Source: Flagellimonas aequoris
GTDB lineage: Bacteria > Bacteroidota > Bacteroidia > Flavobacteriales > Flavobacteriaceae
Length of the DNA: 64,000 bases
Assembly (NCBI RefSeq): GCF_003584165.1
Contig: NZ_QXFJ01000010.1
Coordinates: forward strand, 1 to 64,000
Direction of reading: 5' to 3'
In this document: positions 26,986-36,129 of the stretch, piece by piece
Numbering within the stretch: position 1 is the stretch's first letter
How the letters are laid out: every line of letters starts with the position of its first letter
Position numbers and translations under genes: made by a program
The notes under the pieces: generated by a model
Told to the model about the DNA's origin: nothing
Database searches by the model: none
What the model saw: only the letters and a program-made list of their open reading frames with translations

Positions 26986-27639
26986 ATGTTGGATAAAAAT
27001 GGAATAGCAAAACGCATTGCAAAGGAAGTCAAGGACGGGTATTATGTGAACCTGGGTATAGGCATTCCCACTTTGGTGGCCAATTTTGTGCGGGACGATA
27101 TCAGTGTGGAATTTCAAAGTGAAAATGGTGTATTGGGTATGGGACCCTTCCCGTTTGAGGGAGATGAAGATCCGGATATCATCAATGCGGGAAAACAGAC
27201 CATTACCACCTTGCCCGGAGCCTCATTTTTTGATTCTGCCACCAGTTTTGCCATGATCAGGGGAAAACATGTGCACCTCACCATTTTAGGTGCTATGGAG
27301 GTATCCGAAAACGGAGATATTGCCAATTGGAAGATTCCAGGCAAAATGGTGAAGGGTATGGGAGGTGCCATGGACTTGGTAGCCTCGGCAGAAAACATCA
27401 TCGTGGCCATGATGCATACAAATAGGGCAGGGGAATCCAAATTATTGAAAAGATGCACGCTTCCGCTCACCGGAGTGGGCTGTGTAAAAAAGATCGTGAC
27501 CAATTTGGCCGTTTTGGAGATTACGGAAGACGGCTTTAAGTTACTGGAAAGGGCTCCTGGGGTTTCCGTGGACGAGATTGTAAAGGCAACCGAAGGAAAG
27601 CTGGTTGTGGATGGCGACATCCCTGAAATGAATATTTAG
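26986..27639 (+). CDS. 3-oxoacid CoA-transferase subunit B
   Basis: 217 residues, the beta subunit of the SCOT/AtoA type. The catalytic Glu lies in [12 protein letters not shown], with the NLGIGIPTL loop upstream and GGAMDL downstream. The Glu forms the enzyme-CoA thioester. Same transcript as subunit A. No terminator is evident directly after it. Confidence 0.94.
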   Translation: MLDKNGIAKRIAKEVKDGYYVNLGIGIPTLVANFVRDDISVEFQSENGVLGMGPFPFEGDEDPDIINAGKQTITTLPGASFFDSATSFAMIRGKHVHLTILGAMEVSENGDIANWKIPGKMVKGMGGAMDLVASAENIIVAMMHTNRAGESKLLKRCTLPLTGVGCVKKIVTNLAVLEITEDGFKLLERAPGVSVDEIVKATEGKLVVDGDIPEMNI

Positions 27640-27714
27640 CAAATACCAAACGTTTTTTTACAACAAAAAGAAATCATTACACAACAATAGTTTTAATTTA
27701 CCGTTTATCGGATT

Positions 27715-27722
27715 TATATTTG
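27715..27722 (+). promoter_or_regulatory. -7 box (TATATTTG) of a tiny transcription unit
   Basis: Exact TAnnTTTG match in the gap between the CoA-transferase and GNAT genes, 48 bases before the small reading frame at 27771. No clean TTG at the -33 position. Confidence 0.45.
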
Positions 27723-27770
27723 GTTATATCGATTATTTGACCCAAATTAATATCCTAAAACCAAACTACC

Positions 27771-27875
27771 ATGTCCCTAAAATCTAATAACACGATGGAC
27801 GAGAATGTCCAAGTTTACAGAAACGACTTTTTTACTGGATTTATGCTCTTGATCAAGAAGCTTTTTATGCTATAG
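27771..27875 (+). CDS. 34-residue hypothetical protein
   Basis: ATG to TAG over 35 codons. The product is polar at the start (MSLKSNNTMDENVQ) and ends in a hydrophobic, basic stretch (FFTGFMLLIKKLFML) that could insert in a membrane. A consensus promoter box lies upstream and a hairpin terminator 30 bases downstream, so the segment is a self-contained unit. It may be a small protein, a leader peptide for the following GNAT gene, or a small RNA in which this frame is accidental. No match is recognised. Confidence 0.4.
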   Translation: MSLKSNNTMDENVQVYRNDFFTGFMLLIKKLFML

Positions 27876-27904
27876 ACCACAAATCCTTCCCCCTGAAAAA
27901 TTTG

Positions 27905-27935
27905 GAGCCGGCAACTTTGTTAGGCTCTTTTTTTT
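27905..27935 (+). terminator. Terminator of the tiny transcription unit
   Basis: Stem GAGCC and GGCTC around a 13-base loop, then eight or nine T. It lies 28 bases before the GNAT start codon, so that gene must have its own promoter or depend on read-through (TATTTTTA at 27942-27949 is a candidate -7 box). Confidence 0.7.
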
Positions 27936-27962
27936 GCGATATTTTTAGGCAAAACAACAGTT

Positions 27963-28481
27963 ATGGCCCTAACCCATCGGAAGTGTACCGATACAGATTT
28001 GGACACCTTGGTCAATATATCCAGGGAAACGTTTATCGCCGCTTTTGAAAAGGATAACGACCCCAAGGATTTTCAGGAGTACCTCCGGAAGGCCTTCCAT
28101 CCGGATAAGATGGCCTTGGAACTCCATGATGATGATTCTCTTTTTCATTTTGTTTTTGAGGATGAGGTCTTGGTAGGGTACTTCAAACTGAACCTAAACG
28201 ATTCCCAAACCGACATCAAGGACCGCAATGCCTTGGAAATTGAACGCATCTACGTGTTGGGACCTCACCAAGGCAAACAGATTGGCGCTTGGATGCTCCG
28301 TCAGATTATCGGATTGGCTGAGAGTCTGAACAAAGCGTTCATTTGGCTGGGAGTATGGGAGCACAATCCAAAGGCTATCAAATTTTACCAAAGACATGGG
28401 TTTGAAAAATTCGCCGAACATCCTTACTACATCGGTACCGACAAACAAACGGATTGGCTGTTGCGGTTAGACCTTCAATAA
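27963..28481 (+). CDS. GNAT family N-acetyltransferase
   Basis: 172 residues, one GNAT domain. The acetyl-CoA pyrophosphate loop is RIYVLGPHQGKQIGAWML, with the late motif NPKAIKFYQRHGFEKF. Closest in feel to PaiA-type polyamine acetyltransferases, but the acceptor cannot be assigned. The last 15 bases overlap the end of the convergent gene at 28467. Confidence 0.88.
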   Translation: MALTHRKCTDTDLDTLVNISRETFIAAFEKDNDPKDFQEYLRKAFHPDKMALELHDDDSLFHFVFEDEVLVGYFKLNLNDSQTDIKDRNALEIERIYVLGPHQGKQIGAWMLRQIIGLAESLNKAFIWLGVWEHNPKAIKFYQRHGFEKFAEHPYYIGTDKQTDWLLRLDLQ

Positions 28482-28787
28482 CTTCCCCAGATAGATGATG
28501 TCGCTTTCGGCGCGAAGCTTATAGGCGATGGAATTTTCAAAAGCTGCGTGGATGAGAAGGGCAATGGCCTGCGCATTCATTTTGGTTAGGCTATTGGTAC
28601 GGTAGACCACATCCCGGATGGTGGAAAAGCTCACATGACTCTGTATGGCGACATTGGCATAATCGTTTTTGGACACATTTCTACGAATGACTTCGGAAAG
28701 GTGTTCACTTATGGGTTTACCATACTCACTTTCGTTAAAAATCATATCACTTTTAAGAACCAGACCTAAATCTTTGATTGAACCCAT
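28467..28787 (-). CDS. Hypothetical protein beside an S24 repressor
   Basis: 106 residues from ATG 28787 (MGSIKDLGLVLKSDMIF); an alternative ATG at 28817 adds ten residues. Predominantly helical with IQSHVSFSTIRDVVYRTNSLT, which could be a helix-turn-helix reading. No family recognised with confidence. It is divergent from the repressor gene at 28931 across a shared control region with an operator-like palindrome, an arrangement like cI/cro pairs. Confidence 0.6.
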   Translation of the reverse strand: MGSIKDLGLVLKSDMIFNESEYGKPISEHLSEVIRRNVSKNDYANVAIQSHVSFSTIRDVVYRTNSLTKMNAQAIALLIHAAFENSIAYKLRAESDIIYLGKLLKV

Positions 28788-28818
28788 GTAAATTCTATTG
28801 AGAATGCATAATATCATG

Positions 28819-28847
28819 TTGGGGTCAAATCCTATTTTCTATATTTG
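28819..28847 (+). promoter_or_regulatory. Promoter of the S24 repressor gene
   Basis: TTG at 28819-28821, 18 bases, then TATATTTG at 28840-28847: both Bacteroidota elements with allowed spacing. Transcription would start near 28853, upstream of the operator-like palindrome. Confidence 0.6.
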
Positions 28848-28896
28848 GCCTGTAACCCAATTACAGAAAAGCAGAGAAATTGCTGCGGCTAGTGCA

Positions 28897-28921
28897 TATT
28901 GCGTAACAATATTACACAATA
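28897..28921. promoter_or_regulatory. Operator-like palindrome before the S24 repressor
   Basis: Two 10-base arms, TATTGCGTAA and TTACACAATA, match at nine of ten positions around a five-base centre. It lies nine bases before the repressor start and within its predicted leader, a typical place for autorepression. Confidence 0.6.
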
Positions 28922-28930
28922 TAGAAAATA

Positions 28931-29635
28931 ATGTATATAATTAAGCAGTTAAGGCGTAAAAAAAATATAAGCCAATCAGAATTGGGTAAAGAAATCGGTG
29001 TGAGTTTGCGCACCATTCAGCTCTACGAAAGGAAGGACGCCAACATTCCTATAAAGAACCTTACCAAAATTGCCGAATACTTTGGGCTTACCATTGCGGA
29101 ACTCTATATGCACGAAGTGAACGACATGGGAGAGGCCTATACCAAAAAGCAGCCCTTTACCAAACAGGGCAGCGTGTTTTATCCTTTGGATTTTGGCAAA
29201 TATTTGGTGATGGCACCCTTGGTTTTGGTGGAATGGCATAGAAAATATTTGGAAAGCCTGAGCAAGGAAGGGATGCAAAATCCGTTTCAGGCGGGCTTTG
29301 TTATCGACTTTTTGGCCGATGAACCCCATCGGGTCTTTGAAATTTCTGGTGATTCCATGAACGATGGTAGTCTGGATGCCATCCCGAACAAGGCTTTTGT
29401 TCTGGGACTGGAGATGAAAAAGGAAAGTTTGGGCCGTGGCAATGAAACTTTTTGGAACCAACCCTACATTTTGGTCTGTGCCGATAGAATTATCTGTAAG
29501 CAGCTTACAGGGTTCAACAAACAGGCCAGGTCCATTCAGTGTCATAACCTTAACACATCACCCGAATATCAAGATTTTGAGTTGTCGTTAGATGAGGTGC
29601 TCCAAGTCTTCAAAGTGGTCAAAAAGCAGCTTTGA
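28931..29635 (+). CDS. XRE/S24 LexA-like repressor
   Basis: 234 residues. The N-terminal Cro/CI helix-turn-helix (SQSELGKEIGVSLRTIQLYE, 14-33) is followed by a linker and a C-terminal S24 domain with Ser142 (EISGDSMNDG) and Lys190 (DRIICKQLTG) as the likely catalytic dyad. Such proteins cleave themselves on RecA activation and derepress phage or stress genes. I do not see an Ala-Gly cleavage site clearly, so self-cleavage is uncertain. Probably autoregulated through the palindrome at 28897. No phage structural genes are nearby. Confidence 0.85.
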   Translation: MYIIKQLRRKKNISQSELGKEIGVSLRTIQLYERKDANIPIKNLTKIAEYFGLTIAELYMHEVNDMGEAYTKKQPFTKQGSVFYPLDFGKYLVMAPLVLVEWHRKYLESLSKEGMQNPFQAGFVIDFLADEPHRVFEISGDSMNDGSLDAIPNKAFVLGLEMKKESLGRGNETFWNQPYILVCADRIICKQLTGFNKQARSIQCHNLNTSPEYQDFELSLDEVLQVFKVVKKQL

Positions 29636-30098
29636 CCTCTTCCAAATGGGTGAGGACTTCTTCTAAACAGGTATCAAGGTTCTTTTTCACTTGTGTTTCC
29701 CAAAACCGGAACACTTTGTAGCCCATTTCATCCAGAGCTTCATTTACTTCTTCATCCCGTTGGATGTTCCGCTCGATTTTGGCGATCCAAAATTCACGGT
29801 TGGTTTTGATTTTGTCCCGTCGTTCCACCCAATTGTATCCATGCCAGAACTCCCCATCAATAAAGATGACCGTCTTATATTTTTTTAGGGCGATATCGGG
29901 CTTCCCAATGAGTTTTTTGTAGTCGATACGATAACGATAGCCTGCTTCCCATAACGCTTTTCTAAAGGCCAATTCTGGCTTGGTGTTCTTGCCACGGATT
30001 TTACCCATGATCTTGGAACGCTCTGGGGTAGTGTAAAAACCACTTTCCTCATTGAACCGAGGTACTTTGATACGTTCCTGTGAATATTTTTTGGGCAT
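29619..30098 (-). CDS. Vsr-like DNA mismatch endonuclease
   Basis: 159 residues with the Vsr fold: RSKIMGKIRGKNTKPELAFR, YRIDYKKLIGKPDIAL with the catalytic Asp, FIDGEFWHG, and REFW-x-x-KIERN. E. coli Vsr nicks 5' of T in T:G mismatches made by cytosine methylation. The Cys residues that help bind structural zinc in the E. coli enzyme are absent (GEFWHGYNW). No cytosine methyltransferase is in the window. Overlaps the end of the convergent S24 gene by 17 bases. Confidence 0.88.
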   Translation of the reverse strand: MPKKYSQERIKVPRFNEESGFYTTPERSKIMGKIRGKNTKPELAFRKALWEAGYRYRIDYKKLIGKPDIALKKYKTVIFIDGEFWHGYNWVERRDKIKTNREFWIAKIERNIQRDEEVNEALDEMGYKVFRFWETQVKKNLDTCLEEVLTHLEEVKAAF

Positions 30099-30192
30099 AT
30101 AGCAATTTACAAAGGTTTCTGCGAAAATCTGGCCTAGCTATGGAATGACACAGAACCTATTTTGTGCATCCGAATAGGATTAAGTGTCGATA

Positions 30193-30287
30193 GTCATTCT
30201 GAGTGAGCGCAGCAAACAAAGAATCTCCATCATAATCTTAATGATTTAGTTTTTCAGGGTCCCTTCGACTACGCGCAGGGACCGGAC
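30193..30287. repeat. Palindromic modules, degenerate copy
   Basis: GTCATTCTGAGTGAGCGCAG to GAATCTC (30193-30227), then a 7-bp stem GGTCCCT/AGGGACC (30258-30283) and a GAC. Same style as the other modules, placed beyond the Vsr-like gene. Confidence 0.6.
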
Positions 30288-30292
30288 AGAAA

Positions 30293-30328
30293 ACAAAAAA
30301 CCCAAATTCCGAATGGAGTTTGGGTTTT
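30293..30328 (-). terminator. Terminator of the sdhCAB operon
   Basis: Stem CCCAAA/TTTGGG flanked by A and T runs (extended to about ten pairs). On the minus strand it ends in a T-rich run, 22 bases after the sdhB stop. Confidence 0.8.
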
Positions 30329-30349
30329 GTAACTTGATATGCTAAACGG

Positions 30350-31096
30350 TTATCCTTTCAAAGTGGCAGAAAGGTATTCCCTGTTCATTCGGGCAATGTT
30401 GGTCAATGAAATCCCTTTGGGGCATTCCACTTCGCAAGCTCCAGTGTTGGTACAGTTTCCAAAACCTTCGAGATCCATTTGGCGCACCATATTCTGTACA
30501 CGCTCTACAGCTTCAATCCTACCTTGTGGCAACAAAGCAAACTGGGAAACTTTGGCCGAGGTGAACAACATGGCACTGGCATTTTTACAAGCGGCCACAC
30601 AAGCCCCACAACCGATACAGGTAGCGGCATCCATGGCCTCATCGGCATCGTGCTTATTGATGGGAATGCAGTTGGCATCTACTGTGTTTCCGGAAGTGTT
30701 CACAGAAATATAGCCTCCTGCCTGTTGGATCCTGTCAAAAGCACTTCGGTCCACGATCAAATCCTTGATTACAGGGAACGCATTGGCACGGAACGGTTCG
30801 ATCACAATGGTATCGCCATCGTTGAACTTGCGCATGTGCAATTGGCAAGTGGTCACCAATCTATCCGGACCGTGTGGCTCACCGTTGATCTGCAAGGAAC
30901 AGGTTCCGCAGATACCCTCACGACAATCATGGTCAAATTCCACAGGCTCTTCTCCTTTAGAGACCAATTCCTCGTTAAGGATGTCCAACATTTCCAAGAA
31001 AGACATATCCCCTTCAACACCGTCAAGGGTGTAATCAACTATTTTACCTGGTGAAGATGCGTCTTTTTGACGCCATATTTTTAGATATAATTTCAT
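30350..31096 (-). CDS. sdhB: Succinate dehydrogenase/fumarate reductase iron-sulfur subunit
   Basis: 248 residues. Three cluster motifs in order: CREGICGTC with a later Cys for [2Fe-2S], [11 protein letters not shown] for [4Fe-4S], and [12 protein letters not shown] for [3Fe-4S]. It carries electrons from SdhA flavin to the membrane quinone site. Six bases after sdhA. Confidence 0.97.
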   Translation of the reverse strand: MKLYLKIWRQKDASSPGKIVDYTLDGVEGDMSFLEMLDILNEELVSKGEEPVEFDHDCREGICGTCSLQINGEPHGPDRLVTTCQLHMRKFNDGDTIVIEPFRANAFPVIKDLIVDRSAFDRIQQAGGYISVNTSGNTVDANCIPINKHDADEAMDAATCIGCGACVAACKNASAMLFTSAKVSQFALLPQGRIEAVERVQNMVRQMDLEGFGNCTNTGACEVECPKGISLTNIARMNREYLSATLKG

Positions 31097-31102
31097 AGCT
31101 TC

Positions 31103-33106
31103 TTATTTGTAGGATCGTGTCTTTAGTTCAATGTTTTCGTATACCAAATCCTCTTTGTGCAATTTGGCATCCTTAGGCTCGCCCACGTATTCCCAAGCGG
31201 CCACAAATTTAAAGTTCTCGTCATCACGAAGGGCTTCACCTTCCTCGGTTTGGTATTCCTCACGGAAGTGACCCCCACAGGATTCGTTCCTTTGCAAGGC
31301 ATCCTTGGCGAACAATTCTCCCAACTCCAAGAAATCGGCTACCCTTCCAGCTTTTTCCAATTCTTGGTTTTTGGATTCGATGGTCCCGGTCACTTTTACG
31401 TTTTCCCAGAAATCCTTTCTCAGTTCGGCAATCTCCTTGATGGCTTCTTCCAATCCTTTGGCGTTACGGGCCATACCACATTTGTTCCACATAATCTTGC
31501 CCAGCTTTTTGTGATAGTAATCCACGGAATGGATACCAGAACCGGACATCAATTTTTCCATGCGATCGCGAACCTGTTTTTCAGCCTCGTCGAATGCTGC
31601 GGAATCCGTTGGGATTTTACCGGTCCTAATGTCTTTGGACAAATAATCCCCAATAGTATAAGGCAACACAAAATAGCCGTCAGCCAGACCTTGCATCAAG
31701 GCAGAGGCGCCCAAACGGTTGGCACCGTGATCGCTGAAGTTGGCCTCACCGGCACAGTAACAACCAGGGATGGTGGTCTGAAGGTTATAATCCACCCAAA
31801 GTCCGCCCATGGTATAGTGTACCGCTGGATAGATTTTCATTGGGGTCTTATATGGATTCTCGTCCACGATTTTTTCATACATCTGGAAAAGGTTACCGTA
31901 TTTGGCTTCGATAACTTCCTCGCCCAATTTGATGATAGTGGCTTCATCCGGATCTTTGATACCCGAGGTCATGGCCTTTTCTTTTCCATATCGTTTGATG
32001 GCGGAAGCAAAATCCAAATACACGGCCTCCCCGGTCTTGTTCACTCCGAATCCGGCATCGCAACGCTCTTTGGCTGCCCTTGAGGCCACATCACGGGGCA
32101 CTAGGTTACCAAATGCGGGATATCTCCTTTCCAAATAGTAGTCACGGTCTTCCTCGGCAATCTGCGTAGGCTTCAATTTTCCTTCACGGATGGCCACGGC
32201 ATCTTCCATTTTCTTGGGAACCCAAATACGTCCATCGTTACGGAGCGATTCAGACATCAAGGTCAATTTGGATTGATGGTCTCCGGAAACAGGAATACAG
32301 GTCGGGTGAATCTGGGTAAAACATGGATTGGCAAAGAAGGCACCTTTTCGGTGGGCCCTCCAAGCGGCCATCACATTGCTTCCCATGGCGTTTGTGGATA
32401 GGAAGAACACGTTTCCGTACCCTCCGGTGGCCAATACCACGGCGTGGGCACTGTGTCTTTCAATTTTTCCAGAAACTAGGTCACGTGCAATGATACCACG
32501 CGCTTTGCCATCAACCAAAACCAAATCCATCATTTCATGACGAGTGAAGGATTGGATCTTACCGCGGTTGATCTGACGGTTCATGGCAGCATAGGCTCCT
32601 AACAACAATTGCTGTCCGGTCTGTCCTTTCGCGTAGAAAGTACGGGACACCAATACTCCTCCAAAGGAGCGGTTGTCCAACATACCGCCATATTCACGGG
32701 CAAAGGGAACGCCTTGTGCCACACATTGGTCTATGATATTTCCGGATACTTCGGCCAAACGGTATACGTTGGCCTCGCGGGAACGGTAATCGCCCCCTTT
32801 GATGGTATCGTAGAAAAGACGGTAGTTACTGTCGCCATCCCCTTGATAGTTCTTGGCTGCGTTGATACCTCCCTGGGCGGCAATGGAGTGTGCCCTACGT
32901 GGAGAATCTTGATAACAGAAGGTTTTAACGTTGTAACCCAACTCGGCCAATGTTGCGGCGGCTGCACCACCGGCAAGCCCAGTACCGACAACGATAATGT
33001 CGATGTTCCTTTTGTTGGCAGGGTTAACAAGATTGATATCGTTTTTATGCTTGGTCCATTTATCGGCCAATGGCCCTGATGGAATTTTAGAATCCAATAT
33101 GCCCAT
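31103..33106 (-). CDS. sdhA: Succinate dehydrogenase/fumarate reductase flavoprotein
   Basis: 667 residues. The FAD-binding [20 protein letters not shown] is followed by the covalent flavin His in [14 protein letters not shown], and the active-site HPTCIPVSG and GALWVDYN-like [11 protein letters not shown] regions. Longer than the E. coli enzyme, as usual for the Bacteroidota/epsilon type. It oxidises succinate to fumarate on the cytoplasmic side. Two bases after sdhC. Confidence 0.97.
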   Translation of the reverse strand: MGILDSKIPSGPLADKWTKHKNDINLVNPANKRNIDIIVVGTGLAGGAAAATLAELGYNVKTFCYQDSPRRAHSIAAQGGINAAKNYQGDGDSNYRLFYDTIKGGDYRSREANVYRLAEVSGNIIDQCVAQGVPFAREYGGMLDNRSFGGVLVSRTFYAKGQTGQQLLLGAYAAMNRQINRGKIQSFTRHEMMDLVLVDGKARGIIARDLVSGKIERHSAHAVVLATGGYGNVFFLSTNAMGSNVMAAWRAHRKGAFFANPCFTQIHPTCIPVSGDHQSKLTLMSESLRNDGRIWVPKKMEDAVAIREGKLKPTQIAEEDRDYYLERRYPAFGNLVPRDVASRAAKERCDAGFGVNKTGEAVYLDFASAIKRYGKEKAMTSGIKDPDEATIIKLGEEVIEAKYGNLFQMYEKIVDENPYKTPMKIYPAVHYTMGGLWVDYNLQTTIPGCYCAGEANFSDHGANRLGASALMQGLADGYFVLPYTIGDYLSKDIRTGKIPTDSAAFDEAEKQVRDRMEKLMSGSGIHSVDYYHKKLGKIMWNKCGMARNAKGLEEAIKEIAELRKDFWENVKVTGTIESKNQELEKAGRVADFLELGELFAKDALQRNESCGGHFREEYQTEEGEALRDDENFKFVAAWEYVGEPKDAKLHKEDLVYENIELKTRSYK

Positions 33107-33108
33107 AA

Positions 33109-33774
33109 TTAATGTGTTATTGGGTTAAGGTGATGATAGATGGCGATAAAAGCAAATAGCAGGGGAACCACCACCGCAAAAGTTTTGGCGCATCTTTTAA
33201 TGTTGGGAGTGTATTTGTTGTTGACCCCCATGGATTGGAACGAAGACGCAAATCCGTGCCATAGGTGAAGACCCAATAGTACGAAGGCAATCACATACAA
33301 TACCGTTCTCCAGATAGGGGCGAATTTTTCCACGGTCTCATGGTAGTAACGGGTTGGATCCTCTGGATTTGCTTCCACGTATTTGTAGGCCATTTCATGT
33401 ACCCAAAAATCATAGAAGTGCAAGGCCAAGAAAGCAAGTACCACCAATCCGGAATAGATCATGTTTCGGGATACCCATGGCGCATTGGCGCTTCCATTGT
33501 ATTTTACGTAACCGATGCCCCTCGCTTTTTTGTTCTGGATTTCGAGTACGAAGCCCATCACAAAATGCACGATCACCCCAATGATCAAAATGGGTTGCAT
33601 CAGAAACTGTACCAACGGGTTGTAGCCCATAAAATGGGAAGCTTCGTTAAAAAAATCGGGGGAGAGCACCGAAGCTAAATTGATGGTCACATGCAGCAGC
33701 AGAAAGATGACCAAAAAAAGACCCGAAAGTGCCATTACATATTTTCGGGCCAACGAAGATTTTATCAAACTCAT
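33109..33774 (-). CDS. sdhC: Succinate dehydrogenase cytochrome b subunit
   Basis: 221 residues with five membrane segments and His residues placed for two haems ([39 protein letters not shown]). This is the single-subunit di-haem anchor (type B complex II). First gene of the sdhCAB operon. Confidence 0.94.
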   Translation of the reverse strand: MSLIKSSLARKYVMALSGLFLVIFLLLHVTINLASVLSPDFFNEASHFMGYNPLVQFLMQPILIIGVIVHFVMGFVLEIQNKKARGIGYVKYNGSANAPWVSRNMIYSGLVVLAFLALHFYDFWVHEMAYKYVEANPEDPTRYYHETVEKFAPIWRTVLYVIAFVLLGLHLWHGFASSFQSMGVNNKYTPNIKRCAKTFAVVVPLLFAFIAIYHHLNPITH

Positions 33775-33895
33775 TAGAAGTTAGTTTTTCAACAAATTTA
33801 CAGTACGGACAAGTTTTTAACAAGTAATAAAACGTTTGAAACCTCTTATTTAGAAACGTTATAAGAAAAAACGGAGTATTTGATATACTTCTTAA

Positions 33896-33924
33896 AACAA
33901 AAAAAGCTCCTTATGGAGCTTTTT
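33896..33924 (-). terminator. Terminator of the secreted-protein operon
   Basis: Stem AAAAAGCTCC and GGAGCTTTTT closed by a TTAT loop, with A and T runs on both sides so it could work in both directions; 18 bases beyond the stop at 33943. Confidence 0.82.
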
Positions 33925-33942
33925 AGGGGAGATAAGATTGGA

Positions 33943-34632
33943 TCAATCCCATTCGAAGACAAAATTGCCACGTAGGGTCGTGGAATCGGGATCAAAACGG
34001 ACCACAAACCACTTGCCACTTATTTTTGCGGTGAGCATATCGTTGTCCAAGGTACCTTCAAAATAGGAATGCTCATCCGTTTGGGGAACATCTTGGGGAT
34101 CCATGTCACTGCAATAGGTACACAACCGCATTTGAATGGCATTACCCTCAATGGACCATACCCCTACACCTTCCGACCCCACTTCGTCAATGAGTTCAAT
34201 GTCCAAGGTTCCATCCTCATAAAGTTGGAGTATGGAATTGTATTCCACTTCTTCTGAATCGGGATCGTTGTTTCTTCCACCGACCCAGAAAGTGTATTTC
34301 AACACGCTGGTCAACAAAAAACTGGTTTCCCAGCTTTGGGAACCGCTTTGGGCAATGACCGTGACCTCATGCTCGCCCACTTGCAAGCTTCTTTCTATGG
34401 ATATGGCGCCAGTGTTTTTGTCAATGGTCAATCCCTCAATGGAATTTTTCAACGAGAAAGTTCCGTTTTCTTGAGGCCACTCTATGGAGGGTTGGGGAAT
34501 GGTTCCCTGTGAACGAAAGGCTACCTCAAAATTTTCTGATGCATAATGGAAATCAACGGGTTTTGTATCATCGTCATTACTGCAAGCCAGTATGATAAAC
34601 ATACAAATGCCTAAAATCGAATATTTTTTCAT
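33943..34632 (-). CDS. Lipoprotein with Ig-like domain, function unknown
   Basis: 229 residues from ATG 34632 (MKKYSILGICMFIILACSNDD; lipobox Cys17). The first half reads like a putative Ig/cadherin-type domain (GTFSLKNSIEGLTIDKNTGAISIERSLQVGEHEVTVIA). The second half is beta-rich with a Cys pair (RLCTYCSD), resembling lipocalin-like proteins. Last gene of the minus-strand secreted operon. No function assigned. Confidence 0.7.
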   Translation of the reverse strand: MKKYSILGICMFIILACSNDDDTKPVDFHYASENFEVAFRSQGTIPQPSIEWPQENGTFSLKNSIEGLTIDKNTGAISIERSLQVGEHEVTVIAQSGSQSWETSFLLTSVLKYTFWVGGRNNDPDSEEVEYNSILQLYEDGTLDIELIDEVGSEGVGVWSIEGNAIQMRLCTYCSDMDPQDVPQTDEHSYFEGTLDNDMLTAKISGKWFVVRFDPDSTTLRGNFVFEWD

Positions 34633-34639
34633 GGTGTTT

Positions 34640-35434
34640 TTAAAGGTTCTTGGTTTCATATTCCACAACATAGTTGATGATCGGCCCGAGGGGAACATTG
34701 GGCTTTACTTGGAACGAGACCAGATTTCCATTGCCATCCCAAATTTTATTTTGAAAGAAATAACCAGCATCTCCCGTCTGTATCAAAGCGATGTCGTGCT
34801 GACTAAAAAAGAACAGATCAAAAGGGGACAGATAAAACATCAGTCCATGCCAAATTACCAGGGCGTTCTGTGGTTTCAGATATTGGAAAACACCTTCGTC
34901 GCCCTCAGAAAACTGAAGGGTATAGTTATTTTCTGCAATGGCAATTTTTATGAGTTGCCCATCGGGGTCGAAACTCCATTCGGTTGGTAGGTTTGCCAAA
35001 TCGCCCTCAACAAGGTAACGGTTGTCCTCAGGTCCGGAATAGGTGGCAGATAAATTGTAATCCGAATTATCGGCGCTTAAACCAATATCGGTAATGGTAC
35101 CTTCGGAATCATACCCAAAGGTAAAGTTGTATTGCGAGCTACCCTGACCATTTTCAGACATTACACTTGTCAACAACCCGGTTTCAGCATAGTTGAAATG
35201 GGAAATAAGTTGGGTGGTTTCATCCAAAGAGTTTCTCTCTATATCCATCTGGACCAGTTGATTTTTTGAATTGTATGACAACTGGTATAGAACTGTTTCA
35301 CCAGAACCGTAGGCCAAGGAAATAGTTTTGGGGAAATATGCCTTTTTTGTTGGTTCGCCCCCAGAATCTTTGGAACACGAAAACAGCAATACCAGTGCAG
35401 TGCCCATAAAAAGGCCAGACATGATAGATTTCAT
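34640..35434 (-). CDS. Lipoprotein of unknown function
   Basis: 264 residues from ATG 35434; the lipobox is LLFSCSKD (about Cys20). The body repeats YD/RHS-like beta hairpins (YQLSYNSKNQLVQMDIERN, FTFGYDSEGTITDIGLSADN), as in DUF4595-type lipoproteins. The end is aromatic-rich. It sits between the SIMPL gene and another lipoprotein gene, eight bases from the latter. Function unknown. Confidence 0.7.
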   Translation of the reverse strand: MKSIMSGLFMGTALVLLFSCSKDSGGEPTKKAYFPKTISLAYGSGETVLYQLSYNSKNQLVQMDIERNSLDETTQLISHFNYAETGLLTSVMSENGQGSSQYNFTFGYDSEGTITDIGLSADNSDYNLSATYSGPEDNRYLVEGDLANLPTEWSFDPDGQLIKIAIAENNYTLQFSEGDEGVFQYLKPQNALVIWHGLMFYLSPFDLFFFSQHDIALIQTGDAGYFFQNKIWDGNGNLVSFQVKPNVPLGPIINYVVEYETKNL

Positions 35435-35468
35435 GGAAATTGAATTTGAACAGAGCAGCATACAGGTG

Positions 35469-36086
35469 TTATTGGGTTGAAAAGGTCACAAGCAGGGAGT
35501 AAATGTACTCCCCAACTGGGCGGTCATAGAAAATGGATGTCTCCACTTGTTTGCCCACATATTGGTTGTCCTCCACAACCATTACCTCTCCCAGTTCCCT
35601 GCCTAAGGTTTGGGCGATAGCAGCAGCCTTTGTTCGGGCATCGTTCAGTGCATCGTCGTATAGTTTTTTTGATTCTTTGGAATCGATTTCCAGAATGGCA
35701 ATGGCATTCAAACGCTGAAGCCCGAGGGATTTGATTCCCAGAAAGGCACGCATTTTTTCAGTGGAAGTGGTGGTATACTCATATACAGCACCTTCCTTAT
35801 CGTACCCCATGGTCTCAAACCCGAATTCGTACGGGGTTTCCTTGAGTTCGCTCCACGATATTCCACTGGATTCCAGGGCTTTTTTATAGTGGGATTGCAA
35901 TTCTTCAAGACCCATTCCGTCAGCAGCATAGCTGGAAAATGCAGTGCTCAATGATACAATGGCCTTGTAGGTGGGAGAGGGATCCATGTGGATGGCCCTG
36001 GCGCTTACTTTAATGGTAGTGGCTTTCTCCTGGGATATTCCAAGAAATGGCAGCAAAGCCAATATGAAGTATAATAGATGTTTCAT
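35469..36086 (-). CDS. SIMPL (DUF541) domain protein
   Basis: 205 residues with a signal peptide ending near LGISQ, then a SIMPL domain (TTIKVSARAIHMDPSPTYKAIVSLS ... DDALNDARTKAAAIAQTLGRELG). SIMPL proteins are periplasmic and linked to stress resistance or pilus/antigen interactions, with no agreed mechanism. Middle of the five-gene secreted operon. Confidence 0.82.
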   Translation of the reverse strand: MKHLLYFILALLPFLGISQEKATTIKVSARAIHMDPSPTYKAIVSLSTAFSSYAADGMGLEELQSHYKKALESSGISWSELKETPYEFGFETMGYDKEGAVYEYTTTSTEKMRAFLGIKSLGLQRLNAIAILEIDSKESKKLYDDALNDARTKAAAIAQTLGRELGEVMVVEDNQYVGKQVETSIFYDRPVGEYIYSLLVTFSTQ

Positions 36087-36129
36087 AATGATAAGAATAA
36101 AATCCCAACAATAAGTTGGGATTATGATT

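Noticed and set aside
27640..27962. Riboswitch or attenuator for the GNAT gene
   Set aside because: No known riboswitch core is seen, and the single hairpin with a T tail is explained more simply as a terminator.
31157..32083. 308-codon open frame on the plus strand opposite sdhA
   Set aside because: It is the antisense of a highly conserved flavoprotein gene; the product has no coherent domain and the frame follows from sdhA codon use.
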